This document shows positions 10,158 to 20,903 of a stretch of 64,000 bases of DNA, piece by piece (the first letter of the stretch is position 1; every line of letters starts with the position of its first letter). The translations under genes and the position numbers were made by a program. A model generated the notes under the pieces. It was not told where the DNA came from, made no database searches, and was given only the letters and a program-made list of their open reading frames with translations. This stretch comes from Chelonoidis abingdonii (taxonomy: Eukaryota; Chordata; Testudines; Testudinidae), in assembly GCF_003597395.2 (NCBI RefSeq), contig NC_133770.1, positions 94,846,206 to 94,910,205 of the forward strand, given 5' to 3'.

Positions 10158-11426
10158 TCTGTATTAATGTTTAGTGAAAACCTTGTCCAATTTAAAAGAA
10201 AAAATAAGCCTAAAATATCAATATTGTTTGTGTATATATGTACTCAACACCTTTGAGAATTGGGTACACCTCTTCATTTCACTGAGGTAGTTAATACCTC
10301 TTTAATCTCTGTAACAATGCCTTTATTGGTCCTAAAATACCAGAATGTTTGCTGAGTTATATAAACTGATTTTTTTTCTTCCACGGGGGACTATGAAGTT
10401 AGGATTATCATAAAAATAACAGATACCAATTGGATCACTCTTGTTGTTCCTAGATGACAGTACTTGTTCAAGTAATCTAAATTTATTTTAAGGTATTTTA
10501 ACATAGTCTGTTGGCTATTCAGTCCTTTTCTCCCTACATTTCCTCTCTTATCTCAGTTAAGCCTGAATTAGTCTCTATCTGGATTATAATGTTTAACTTA
10601 AAAAAAAAATGAGTAAATTGTCAGATGAGAACGTATATTAGATTAATTGTTGTGGTAGTGAGGTGTTGTTTGTTTAAAGTGTAGACATACTACTTTATTC
10701 TAGGGAAGAAGGGAAACACTTTCCTGTAACATCTCCCTTAAAACATATGTAGGTGGGATTTACTTTCTGAAAATATTAGTGAATGAATGGGATACTTGTG
10801 TTTTGTGCCTTTTTTTGTGCATTTGAAGTACTAGGTGAAGCATTTTTGTAATAACTTTTTCATGTTGCCTTCTCCTATAACACTTTTGCATCATGCTTTA
10901 GTATAAAATTGATAAGCAGACTGGGATGGATAGCATTGAAATCCAAAGCAGAGCAGCATTTGTTTTCTAGCTTAAAGCAATATTATCTGCATTTTAGTAG
11001 CAGACACTTTAACGACCAGCCCCAATAAATGGAAGTTGTGTGTGAATACAGGCTTTGAAAAGTGGCTAAAAAATAACGGTTACAGAATCATCCAGATGTT
11101 ACATTTAGGGGCTGATAGGATATTTTAGTACCTCACTTTGAAAATATCAGTATCCACTTAAACCATATCAGAATCTATTGCTTCTGCCTGAGTGACTCTT
11201 TATAATCCCTGAAACTGACAATTTGAGTGACTTTTAGCTCATCCTGTTATTGGGGTAACTATAGGCATGGCATGGATCACCTTGTATCCTGTCTCTTTCT
11301 GGTCAAATTGAAATAGACCAGTAATTTTTAGATTGGTCACTTTAAACTGATCACCTCATAGATGTCCCCAAATGTAACTTCATTTTTGGATGCATGTAAA
11401 TAAATACATTTAAATATGTGGAGATA
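10158..11426 (+). other. SEPTIN7 intron 1, no repeat recognised
   Basis: AT-rich intronic sequence. I see no exon or terminal repeat. Confidence 0.5.
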
Positions 11427-11607
11427 TGCCTATCTTATAGAACTGGAAGGGACCCTGAAAGGTTGTCAAGTCCAGCCCCCTGCCTTCACTAGCAGGACCA
11501 AGTACTGATTTTGCCCCAGATCCCTAAGTGGCTCTCTTAAGGATTGGACTCACAACCCTGGGTTTAGCAGGCCAATGCTCAAACCACTGAGGTATTCATC
11601 CCCTGTT
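11427..11607 (-). mobile_element. Tortoise pol III SINE (tRNA-derived, CR1-like tail)
   Basis: Read on the minus strand it begins GGGGATGAATACCTCAGTGG and passes through an A-box-like segment and a B-box-like GGGTTGTGAGTCCAATCC, the tRNA-derived head. A body follows (GGCAAAATCAGTACTTGGTC), then a tail (GGTCCCTTCCAGTTCTATAA) that matches CR1 3' ends. This order defines the cryptodiran turtle Cry/tortoise pol III SINE, thought to be mobilised by CR1. The copy is nearly full length. It is one of the best taxonomic markers in the window. Confidence 0.85.
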
Positions 11608-13666
11608 ACACAATTTATGGACCGCTGCTATAAACATATAGGTGTTCTATGATAAGGTTCAAGCATGTAATATGCATTGCCCATAATATTGCTTGTTAAT
11701 ACAAGTCCAACACTTTTGTTTTATATCTGTTAGTGTAAAAAAGAAGACTAGTAATTCATCCTCTTGGGACTGAGACAGATACAGCAGAACTCTAAACTAT
11801 GTTCGTATAAAACACCACAGCATTTCCTTCAGTTTACCCACAAAACCAAATAACTTGTCTTGTTTTATAACTTGTCTCTTAAAATGGTTCTTTAGATGTG
11901 TTCTTTAAATTATTTTAAGGGACCATCTTCAAAGAATATACAAAAACATCCATCAGACGTTAAATTCTAAACACAAGATAATAAAACAAGTGTTTTCCTG
12001 GTAGTCACGAATTTAAATTTTGATTGTATACATCTGAAAATTTATATCCTACAATACATGATCTGAATAAAGTTATCTTTAAAACCGGCATACAGCTGTT
12101 GAGTTGATAGTTTCTATTACCCTGCTCTGGTTGGGGTCAGACTTGTCCTTTGTCACTTGGGCAGGTTATTAATAGCGTAACTGAGATTACATAAACCATA
12201 TGTTCATAATGTTAGAGGAATAGTTGGATGTTTTAGTTCAAAAGGAGCAGCAGATCCTTGGTTACTGTACCTGTGAGGTCGGAATGGGGTGATAGACATT
12301 TTTTTAGTAAGTTTTGTTGTAATCATAAGTGCCTACTCCCAGAACTAACTATAAGATGAGGCCTGTAGCTTGATGGGATTGGGATTGTTGTTTTGGAATA
12401 CATTTTTTACTTAAATTTATGATACGGCTTATGTCCACTTAACCTATTGAAACTAGACAGGCATGTGCTTGTTACAGATGTTCCTCACTTCTGAAATTTG
12501 GTTTATTCACCCATGAATAACACAAGCTATCTGAAAGTGTTTTCTCTGTAAGTAGTGGTATTTTAGTCATGACTTGAGTAGCTTGCTTGAGCAGTGTTTA
12601 AATTGGTAATTGAATTTTGAGTAGTGTTCAGCTGTAGGCTAGTGTATAAATTGTAGTTACTTAATGATCTGCAGATACCTAGCCAGAGATGGCTACAAAA
12701 AGGTGTTGTGGGTGAGGAGGAGTGTCAGCATAGGTGTTGTGAAGCTTTTTCACAACTGCAAGGGCTAAAACTTAATTTTAATGAACGTTTAAATTCTGTA
12801 GAATCTGATAGTTTTGATAATCTCTCCTCTTCTTTCAATTCTCCTGGAGAACTTCCTGTTTGCCAATGGTGAGTTGATCAGTGAATTTTTTAACCCCTGT
12901 TTTAATCAGTTTTAAGAGTACTGTTTTTATTGGCTTGTACCGGGATAGGGGCAGCTTTTTTTTTTTTTTTTTTTTTTTTAGGTAGGGGATTTTTTGCATT
13001 ACTAATAACTCTGAAAGTGAAGCTACAAAAAAATTTTAAGTGCAGCTGCTTTGCAAAACCTATTTTACTGCATTGATCAAGTGTAGATGTGAGAAAAATG
13101 GCTGTTTAGGGTACTTTTAGCTATCCCTAATAAAACAGCATGTAGATACCATGCTGTTAAACATCTTAGAAAATAGCACTTCTCAAGAGGAAAGTGGCCA
13201 ATTTGTCTGTAGTATATAAAAAAATGACCCTTGTTTTGACACACATCCTACCACTTTGATTTCATTCTAGGACCAGATTACCCTGCATTCAACATAGTTT
13301 TTATCGTGCCACTATCACCCAGATTTTTCATACTGACACATTCTCTTCTTGACTGTCACTACTATCCCATTTGAAAGTCTGATAGAATCAGCTTAAGATC
13401 CCTGGATACTGGAAGACTAACATTCAGATCACATGCTTGACAGAACATGTTGGTGCTGTCGGAAAGACCAGTACTCTGCATGTTTTAGTCTCTTTAAATC
13501 CCTTGATTCACATGGGGGGAGGAGGGGAATGTGAATACAGACTTGTTTGTTTCCTAGTTGTTTTGTGTTGACTCATTTTAAGTTTCTTCTTCTAAAGTTT
13601 CTCCTGAGGAAAATGCTGCTGTTGTTTCTTAAAGTGACAAAATGTTAAGGGCAAAAGTTTAGTGTA
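11608..13666 (+). other. SEPTIN7 intron 1, no repeat recognised
   Basis: Mostly AT-rich unique-looking sequence with a poly-T run of about 22 at 12957-12979. No exon or terminal repeat is seen. Confidence 0.5.
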
Positions 13667-13871
13667 CAGTGGAGTTGCATCATACGCACATTTAACTTGC
13701 ACGAATTCAACTATATACGCTCAATGAGCATATGCCCCGGAGTAAGCATGAGATGAGAGAAGTGAATTTGCTGTTCCCTCAGTCAGTCTCAGTTCCTGCA
13801 TGCCTCTCAAAGAGTGAGCATCTCGCAGTGCTGTGATTCTAGTGTTTAAAGGTACATATTTTTCATACAAA

Positions 13872-15619
13872 ATGGCCCCTAAATGCAAGCCAGCTACTTC
13901 ATCTGGTGCTCAACAGTGATCTGTTCCAACGCTGGAGGCAACACAACAACACTGGCTGTGTTGGACTTACTGAGAGACAGTGTGTTGGTCTCCAACCTGG
14001 TGTGTAAATACGGCCACAATGAATCTAGCATCCGTGCCATCAAGATTTGAGAGAGAGAAATTCGTCAGGCCGTGGCACAAAGTGCTCCAATAACTGCTAA
14101 CGTGATGAGCCAGGTGCATGATAAGACTTTAGTGAAGACTGTAAAGGCATTAAACTTATGGCTGGAAGATATAAACCATAAACGTGTGCCTATTGATGGC
14201 AACACTGTTGCGAGAAAAGCCTCTTAGTCTCTATGTGCTGTTCAAAACTCCCCCCCCCCCCCCCCCCCGAAGAGGGACAGCCTTCTGTTGAGAAGGAATT
14301 CAAAGCCAGCCAAAGTTGGCTCAACAGTTTTAGGAACCACTTCAACCTCAAATACATGCAGATTACTGGTGAAGCTGCGTCTGCTGATGAAGAGGCAGCA
14401 AAAGCTTACGCTGAACAATTAAAGAAAATAATAGAAGAAAAGTGCTATCATCTGGAACAAGTTTTTAATGCTGACGAGACTGGGCTCTTCTGGGGAAAAA
14501 AAAAATCCCCAGTCACACTTACATTTTGAAATCAGAAAGACAAGTCTCTGGCTTCAAAGCAGCTAAAGGCCATGTGACTGTTGTTTTGTGGCAATACAGC
14601 TGTGCATTTAATAAAGCCAGGCTTACTCTACAGGGCTGCAAATCCGCGTTCCCTAAAAGGCAAGAACAAAAATCTCCTGTCTGTGTTCTGGCAATCAAAT
14701 AAAAAGGCTTGGGTGACGGAAGTATTATTTCTGGATTGGTTCCACAAGTGTTTCATTCCGGAGGTCAAGTGGTACCTCAAAGAGAAAGGGCTTGATTTTA
14801 AAGGGTTGCTGATTGTAGACAATGCTCCTGGCCACCCTGAGGCATGCCAGTTTGGGCATAACAATGTTGAAGTCGTCTTTCTCGCCCCCCATACCACATC
14901 CAGCCTTTCGACCAAGGGGTGATTCACTGTTTCAGGGCAACATACACGAGGCTTACATTCTCAGAGATACTTAGCGCTTTGGATACTGATCCCAATCTTA
15001 ATGTGACGGAGTGTTGGAAGTCCTTCAACATTTGCCGATTGCATCACTTATATTAAACAAGCAATGGATGCAATCAAGCCTGAAACAGTCAATGCATGTT
15101 GGCGAAACCTATGGAAAGAGTGTGTGAATGACTTTAAGGGTTTCCTGACCATTGACAAAAAAGTGAAACGTATTGTTCAGGTGGCCAGGCAAGTGGGTGG
15201 TGAGGGCTTCATCTTCAATCCTTGAGGAAGAAATTGAAGAATTAATTGAGAGCCATAGAGAAACATTCTCTAATGAAGAGTTAGAGGAATTGATAAAATC
15301 ATCTGCAGAAGATGATGACAACGATGACGAACAGGAAGAGCCTGCAAGTTGGAATCTTTCTAAATTTGCTGAAGTGTTCCAAGCACCAGAACACTTAAAT
15401 CATTTAATTTCTGAATACGATCCTGCTATGGAACAAAGCCTCAAAATCACACATAGTATTACAGACAATTTGAGACCCTATCAAGAAATGTTTGAGCAGC
15501 GACAGTTGCCGATCACTGTGTTTTTCAAGAAAAAACAATCAGCAGCAGATGAGCCTGGCCCATCATCTTCTGGATCGACATCAAGCCCTGACGACCACCC
15601 CCCAGTAGTGTCATTGTAG
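13872..15619 (+). pseudogene. Tigger DDE transposase pseudogene
   Basis: This relic once encoded the transposase that cuts and pastes Tigger elements: an N-terminal helix-turn-helix and CENP-B-type DNA-binding region followed by a DDE catalytic domain. The N-terminal third (13872-14230) is broken by several stops. Open stretches then cover a CENP-B-like HTH segment (about 14290-14400), FNADETG with the first catalytic Asp (about 14460-14490), and LIVDNAPGHP with the second (about 14810-14840). An acidic C-terminal region lies at 15220-15619. A run of C bases at about 14249-14268 and an A-run near 14498 coincide with frame breaks. The third catalytic acid is not recognisable. It cannot produce active transposase. 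Confidence 0.85.
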
Positions 15620-15720
15620 ACTAGCAAGAATATCCAGGATGAATGGTGAGTGGTTAGGTTTACTGTTTTTTCCTTTTTTATTCTTTCATTCTTCAGTCTC
15701 TCTCTTATGTAATTAAAAAT

Positions 15721-16335
15721 TGTCACAGAGTCACCGGGCGATGCTCTGGAACTGCTCCCCACCAAACCAGTCAGGACTTTGGGGAGCCTCATCTCCCTTG
15801 GAGCAGACTTGTTCAGGGCAAGAAACTCACATGTCTTCACCTCCTGGGTCTCTCCTTGGAGCATTCAGCACCCCCACTTTGCAGTCAGATGTGACTCTCA
15901 GCCAGCCAGTAAAACAGATGGCAAGATCATGGCCTAAAACAGAGTTTGTAGGTACCGCGAACTGGACCCTTCGGCCGGGTCCTTTCTGGGGGGCAGTGAG
16001 CCAGACCCCCACATCTGCTCTCACTCCTCATCCCCAGCCAGCTCCAGACTAACTATCCCCTCCGAGCCCCTCCTCTCTGCTCAGCCCTTTTCCCGGGCCA
16101 GGAGATCACTGATCTCTTTGTCTCCAACACCTTCAGCTGGCACCTTTGCAGGGGAGGGGCCCAGGCCATCAGTTGCTAGGAGACAGAGTGCCAGGCATTT
16201 AGGTACACTGGCCCTTTGCTCTGTAGCAATCACACACCCTTATTCCACCACCTAGATACTTAAGAACTGCCTAGGGGACACTGAGGCACCAACACTGTAT
16301 TCAGAGCAAACATTAAGAACATTCCCAGTTCGTCA
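15721..16335. mobile_element. LTR-like insertion inside the Tigger element, 615 bp
   Basis: The ends are TGTCACAGAG and CAGTTCGTCA (TG...CA). The insert is flanked by a perfect 7-bp direct repeat, taaaaat (15714-15720 and 16336-16342). The GC-rich interior is a repeat I recognise as common in turtles. TG/CA ends suggest a solo LTR, but 7 bp is longer than the usual 4-6 bp LTR duplication. No coding motif is present. The minus strand is probably the sense orientation. Confidence 0.6.
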
Positions 16336-16679
16336 TAAAAATACAGTACTGTAAAATTATATTTTGCATATGTACTCTTTATTGTGTACTGTACAGGGTT
16401 GTATACTGTACACAAAACCATGTATACTGTACTTTATGGGCTATTTTAAGGGATTTTCAAGGGTAATTTTGATTATACACGATTTTTGCCTTACGCGCTG
16501 ACTTTAGAACCAACCCCCGCGTAAGATGTGACTCCACTGTATAGATGATTGCAACCAGTTTTGAAAAATATTGTCCCAAAACAGATAAAGGCCTCATATA
16601 TTGTGGAGAATGAGTTATATCTAGATGGGGAAAGTTTTTGCATCTAAACAGTAAAAATAATCAAAGATGATTAACTTCT

Positions 16680-17215
16680 TTGTCTCAGCTTAGAGAAAAC
16701 AGTAGATAAACTTTACCTCGGTATAGTGCTTTGGTGAGACCAATATTGGAATACTGCATCCAGTTTGCTGTCAACATTTATAAAAGGATGTTGAAAAATG
16801 GAAGAGAGTTCAGGGAAGAGCCCAAAATGATTCGAGGATTGGAAAAAATGCCCCACAATCAGATTACAAGGAGCTCAACCTGTTAATCATGTGACCTTGA
16901 CCTCTTTGATAAGTGCTTAAGTACCTTGATGGACAGAAAATACTGGATACTAAAGTGCTCTTCAGTCTGTTGAGCAAGGCATAATGAGAACCAGTACATG
17001 GAAAAGAGAAACAAACTAGAAGTAAGCCACAAATTTTTGAGCGTGACTGGAACAAACTCCCAGTGGAAGAGTAGATTCTTCATTTTGAAGTTGTCAAATC
17101 AAGACTGGATGCCTTTCTGGAAGATATTTTAGTCATGATGAAACTTTATGGCTTGTTATACAGAAGGTCAGACTAGATGATCTAAAGTCATCTCTGACCT
17201 TAAAATGTATGAAAT
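16680..17215 (+). mobile_element. Degenerate CR1 LINE, 3' end
   Basis: A broken frame corresponds to the end of CR1 ORF2 (LVRPILEYCIQF-like at about 16730-16770) and runs into a CR1 3' UTR ending GGTCAGACTAGATGATC...CTGACCTTAAAATGTATG. It has frameshifts and stops throughout. It is clearly older than the CR1 at 24760. Confidence 0.75.
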
Positions 17216-17716
17216 GCTGCCTTTTCCCCATACTTTTCACTAGTCATTCCTTATTTATAGCTTTTTAAAAAGAAAGTAGTAGATACAGACAGAGACGTAA
17301 ACATTTTTAATAATTAAAAATATCTGATGAATGTTCTTGATAATTGTGACCCTCTCATTAAAAGAGTAGAACAACACTAAAGCCCCTGTAGGGCATCAGA
17401 GGAAAACCTAATATACCAGTGTTTGGTTTAATGTGACATTCTAGCATCTATCTATTTGTCCTTCTACAAGGACTTTCAGAAAGTTTTAGTATTCTCTTCC
17501 TGTACTTTCAAAGCAGATATATTTGTTTTCCATTTTTTCTGCTCTTCGCCTCTGGGAGATTCCACCCTAAGTATCCAATATTAGTTCTAATCTTGAATAA
17601 CTGTAGAAATGGATTCCAGAGTGGAAAAATGGAATCCAAAGAAACTTGGGGGTTGCAACAAACATCTTTAGGAATTTGTGGTGTATCTTCAAAGTGATCT
17701 CACAAACTGCAGCTTC
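17216..17716 (+). other. SEPTIN7 intron 1, no feature recognised
   Basis: Unique-looking AT-rich intron sequence. Confidence 0.45.
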
Positions 17717-18479
17717 TAAGGGTATGTCTTCATTATGAAATTAGGTTGATTTAACAGAAGTTGATTTTTTTAGAAATCGATTTGATAGTCGATTTTGTGT
17801 ACCCACTAAGCACATTAAGTCAGTGGTGTGCATTCACAGTACTGAGGCTAGCATCAACTTTCGGAGCATTGTACTGTGGTAGCTATCCCACAGTTCCCGC
17901 AGTCTCCGCTGCCCATTGGAATTCTGGGTTGAGCTCCCAATGTCTGATGGGACAAAAACATTGTCTCGAGTGGTTCTGGATACATGTCATCAGGCCTCCC
18001 TCCCTCGTTTCTCGCCTTTTTTTCCTGGGTTACCTGTGCAGATGACATACTACGGCAAGCATGGAGCCCGCTCAGCTCACTGTCACTGTATGTCTCCAGG
18101 GTGCTGCTGGCAGACGCAGTTAGGGTGACTAGATGTCCCAGTATTTCACACTGTGTTTTTCCCCTACGCCAGCGGCCCCTTCTCCCCCCACCCTCATGTG
18201 TCTCAATATTTTCTTCCTGTCATTTGGTCACCCTAGACGCGGTACTGCAGTGCTACACAGCAGCATCCACTTGCCTTGCTTGGCAGACGGTGCAATACGA
18301 CTGCTAACTGTTGTCGTCGTCCCGTGGGTGCTCCTGGCCAACCTTGGTGAGGTTGATCAGGGGAGTCTGGACAAAAATGGGAATGACTCCAGGTCATTCT
18401 CTTCTTTAAATTTTTCAGCTAATGGAGATTTAGTCTTGCCTGGAATATCATGCCAGCTGGAGGCTTCTGCCTCAGGCTG

Positions 18480-18662
18480 CTCTCCCAGTCGGCAGCACCG
18501 CGCGGTCGCATCTCCCCCAGCCTACCCCTTGCTTTCATGGCTGGACATTAGTAAGGAGCAGTTCAACTGTAGGCTGAGCAAGTGCATAATGGTGATAGAA
18601 TGTGCCTTTGGACGATTAAAAGCCAGCTGGTACAGTTTACTGACTCAGTTAGACCTCAGTTA
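18480..18662 (+). pseudogene. Harbinger (HARBI1-like) transposase C-terminal fragment
   Basis: The frame contains FNCRLSKCIMVIECAFGRLK, which corresponds to the conserved 'N-x-R-L-S-(x)-R-x-V-V-E-x-A-F-G-R-L-K' block around the last catalytic Glu of DDE_Tnp_4 transposases. Only about 45 residues of this block survive; upstream sequence in the same frame does not look like transposase. Together with the minus-strand SANT protein it assigns the surrounding element. Confidence 0.7.
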
Positions 18663-19072
18663 AACCAGTATTCCTGTTGTTATTACTGCTTGCTGTGTGC
18701 TTCACAATATCTGAGAGAGTAAGCGGGAGACGTTTATGGTGGGGTGGGAGGTTGAGGCAAATCCCCTGGCCACTGATTACATGCAGCCAGACACCAGGGC
18801 GGTTAGAAGAGCACAACTGGGCACACTGTGTATCAGAGAAGCTTTGAAAACCAGTTTCATGACTGGCCAGGCTACAGTATGAAAGTTCTGTTTGTTTCTC
18901 CTTGATGACCCCCCACCCGCCGCCCCCCTTGGTTCACTCTACTTCCCTGTAAGCCAACCGCCCTCTCCTCCCCCCTTCATCTCAGCTTGCAGAGGCAATA
19001 AAATCATTGTTTCAAATTCATGCATTCTTTATTAATTCATCACACAAATGGGGGGATAACTGCCAAGGCACC

Positions 19073-19369
19073 CTAGAAGGGATGGGGGAGGAGGGAAGCA
19101 CAGGAGGGGGGTTGTTGTAGGGGCACCCCCAGAATGGCATGTAGTTCGTCATAGAAGCGGTATGTCTGGGGCTCTGACCCGGAGTGGCCATTTGCCTCTC
19201 TGGTTCTTTGGTAGGCTTGCCTGAGCTCCTTAAGTTTCACGCGGCACTGCTGCAGGTCTCTGTTATAACCTCTGTCCTTCATGCCCTTGGAGACGTTTTT
19301 CAAATATTCTGGCATTTTGTCTTTTGGAACAGAGTTCAGATAGCATGGATTCATCTCCTCATAAAGCAA
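19073..19369 (-). pseudogene. Harbinger Myb/SANT-like DNA-binding protein, fragment
   Basis: A 98-codon open frame carries a Myb/SANT-like trihelix motif (KVSKGMKDRGYNRDLQQCRV, then KELRQAYQRTREANGHSG), the type found in MSANTD/ZSCAN29-like proteins and in the accessory protein of Harbingers. The N-terminal helix with the first conserved Trp is missing. The frame runs antisense to the transposase relic, as in many PIF/Harbinger elements. It is more likely a transposon remnant than a host gene. Confidence 0.65.
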
Positions 19370-20384
19370 GCAGATGCAGTACCTCCCGTTTGGTCCAGGC
19401 TGGAGCTCTTTTGCGATTTTGGGACTCTATGGTCACCTGTGCTGATCAGCCCACCACACTGGCCAAACAGGAAATGAAATTCAAAAGTTCACGGGGCTTT
19501 TCCTGTCTACCTGGCCAGTGCATCGGCATTGAGAGCGCTGTCCAGAGCATTCACAATGGAGCACTCTGTGATAGCTCCCGGAGGCCAATACTGTCGAATA
19601 GTGTCCACACTATCCCAAATTTGACCCAGCAGGGTCTATTTTTAGCGCTAATCCCCTCATCGGGGAGGAGTACAGAAATTGATTTTAAGAGTCCTTTAAG
19701 TTGACAGAAATGACTTCATCGTGTGGATGGGTGCGGGGTTAAATTGATCTAATGCTGCTAAATTTCGACCTAAACTCATAGTGTAGATCAGGGCTGAGAG
19801 AGGTTGTTACTTGGAGTGTAACAAATGAGTTAAGTACTTGGGTGTCCCTGGAGTTTTCAGGTCTTATCTTTTTGTCTTTTTTTTTTTTGGGAGGCATTAT
19901 AAAACCAAAGATTCAAGTTCAGTTGGTCCTCTTAAGCCAAATAAGTGCAATATAATAAGCAACAATGAAATAAAGTCCTATTTTGGGCTGCCCCACTGCT
20001 GAATATATACGCTTTCTTATACATTAATAAGCCTGAAAATTGGTAGCAGTCTGTGAATGTCTTTGACCCATAGTCTCCCAGGGACAGGGTGATGAATTGC
20101 CTTGGCAGAAGGCTCTGGGCAAAAGAGGTTTTTCCTGTTGGTATAGTCACAAAACTTCACTTTCACTCAGACGTGTTAAACATATGGGTGAACGCTTTTC
20201 ACAAAACGGTCACTCTATATTTGACATATCGGTCCTCATCCTCAAAGGAACCTGCACAACATTATCAAAAGATAAGCTTGGGATCTTAAATTCATAACTT
20301 CGCTGGACACTGAGTCATGGCTTATTACAACAAATTATAAGCCACTAACTATCTCTCTCCCCCTGCCTTCCTTTTCTCCCCATG

Positions 20385-20585
20385 ACTGGAGGGGTGTTAA
20401 CTTCACCTTCAGTGGTCCCTTTAAATATGTGTTAACTACTTATGCTAAATCTTTTCCACCTTGTTTGTAGCTGTGACACTGTTTCCCAGACCTGAAGAAG
20501 AGCTCTGTGTAAGCACAAAAGCTTGTCTCTAACCAACAGTAGTTGGTTCAATAAAACCTCGCCCACCTAGATCTCTCTCTTAAAT
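20385..20585 (+). mobile_element. Penelope-like element terminal fragment with hammerhead-like core
   Basis: The sequence CCTGAAGAAGAGCTCTGTGT followed by AAGCACAAAAGCTTGTC resembles a turtle Penelope-type repeat end. The order CTGAAGA, a stem-forming GAGCTC, a near CGAAA core, then GCTTGTC resembles a hammerhead ribozyme core. Here the GAAA box reads CAAAA, so this copy is probably inactive. It ends with GGTTCAATAAAACCTCGCCC. Upstream matches to the same family may extend to about 20290. Confidence 0.5.
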
Positions 20586-20594
20586 ATTAACACT

Positions 20595-20903
20595 ATATGT
20601 CTACTCACGCTTTTGTTGGTAAAACTTTTTTGTTGGCCGAGATATTAAAAAAACAAACCACTTCCAACTCCTCGCCCAACCAACATAAACTTCGCTGATG
20701 TGGACAGTGCTGTTGCGAGGGGTGGGGGGGGAAAGAGAGACTCTTCCACTGACATATCTCCTGTCACTTCTTGGGGGTAGTTTAATTATGCTGATTAGGA
20801 GAACTTTCTCCTGTCAACATAGTGGCTAAATGGGAGACCTTACAGTGGTGCAGCAGTACGGGTGTGCCACTGTAAGCTATGTAGTGTATACATAGTCTAA
20901 GAC
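20595..20903. mobile_element. Harbinger-type MITE
   Basis: The left end TATATGTCTACTCACGCTTT and inverted right end GACTATGTATACACTACATA resemble the 'catgtctacactac' termini of turtle Harbinger MITEs. The interior has GTTGGTAAAACTTTTTTGTTGG. No coding capacity is present. Confidence 0.55.

Larger units (their letters stand above)
13667..16539 (+). mobile_element. Tigger-type (pogo) DNA transposon, full length but inactivated
   Basis: The left end is CAGTGGAGTTGCATCATACG and the right end, inverted, is CAGTGGAGTCACATCTTACG. Both are flanked by TA (13665-13666 and 16540-16541), the pogo/Tigger TSD. The element encodes a relic CENP-B/jerky-like DDE transposase on the + strand (13872-15619). 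A 615-bp LTR-like insert lies between the coding region and the right terminus, so the original element was about 2.25 kb, close to Tigger1 length. Confidence 0.85.
17717..19792. mobile_element. PIF/Harbinger DNA transposon, decayed
   Basis: The left end GTATGTCTTCATTATGAAAT and the right end (inverted, CTGATCTACACTATGAGTTT) continue into matching AGGTTGATTT and AGGTCGAAATTT stretches. The element carries relics of both proteins typical of Harbingers: a DDE transposase fragment on the + strand (18480-18662) and a Myb/SANT-like protein fragment on the minus strand (19073-19369). About 2 kb is a normal Harbinger size, but much of the transposase gene is missing or unreadable. The 3-bp TSD is not clear. 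Confidence 0.7.
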
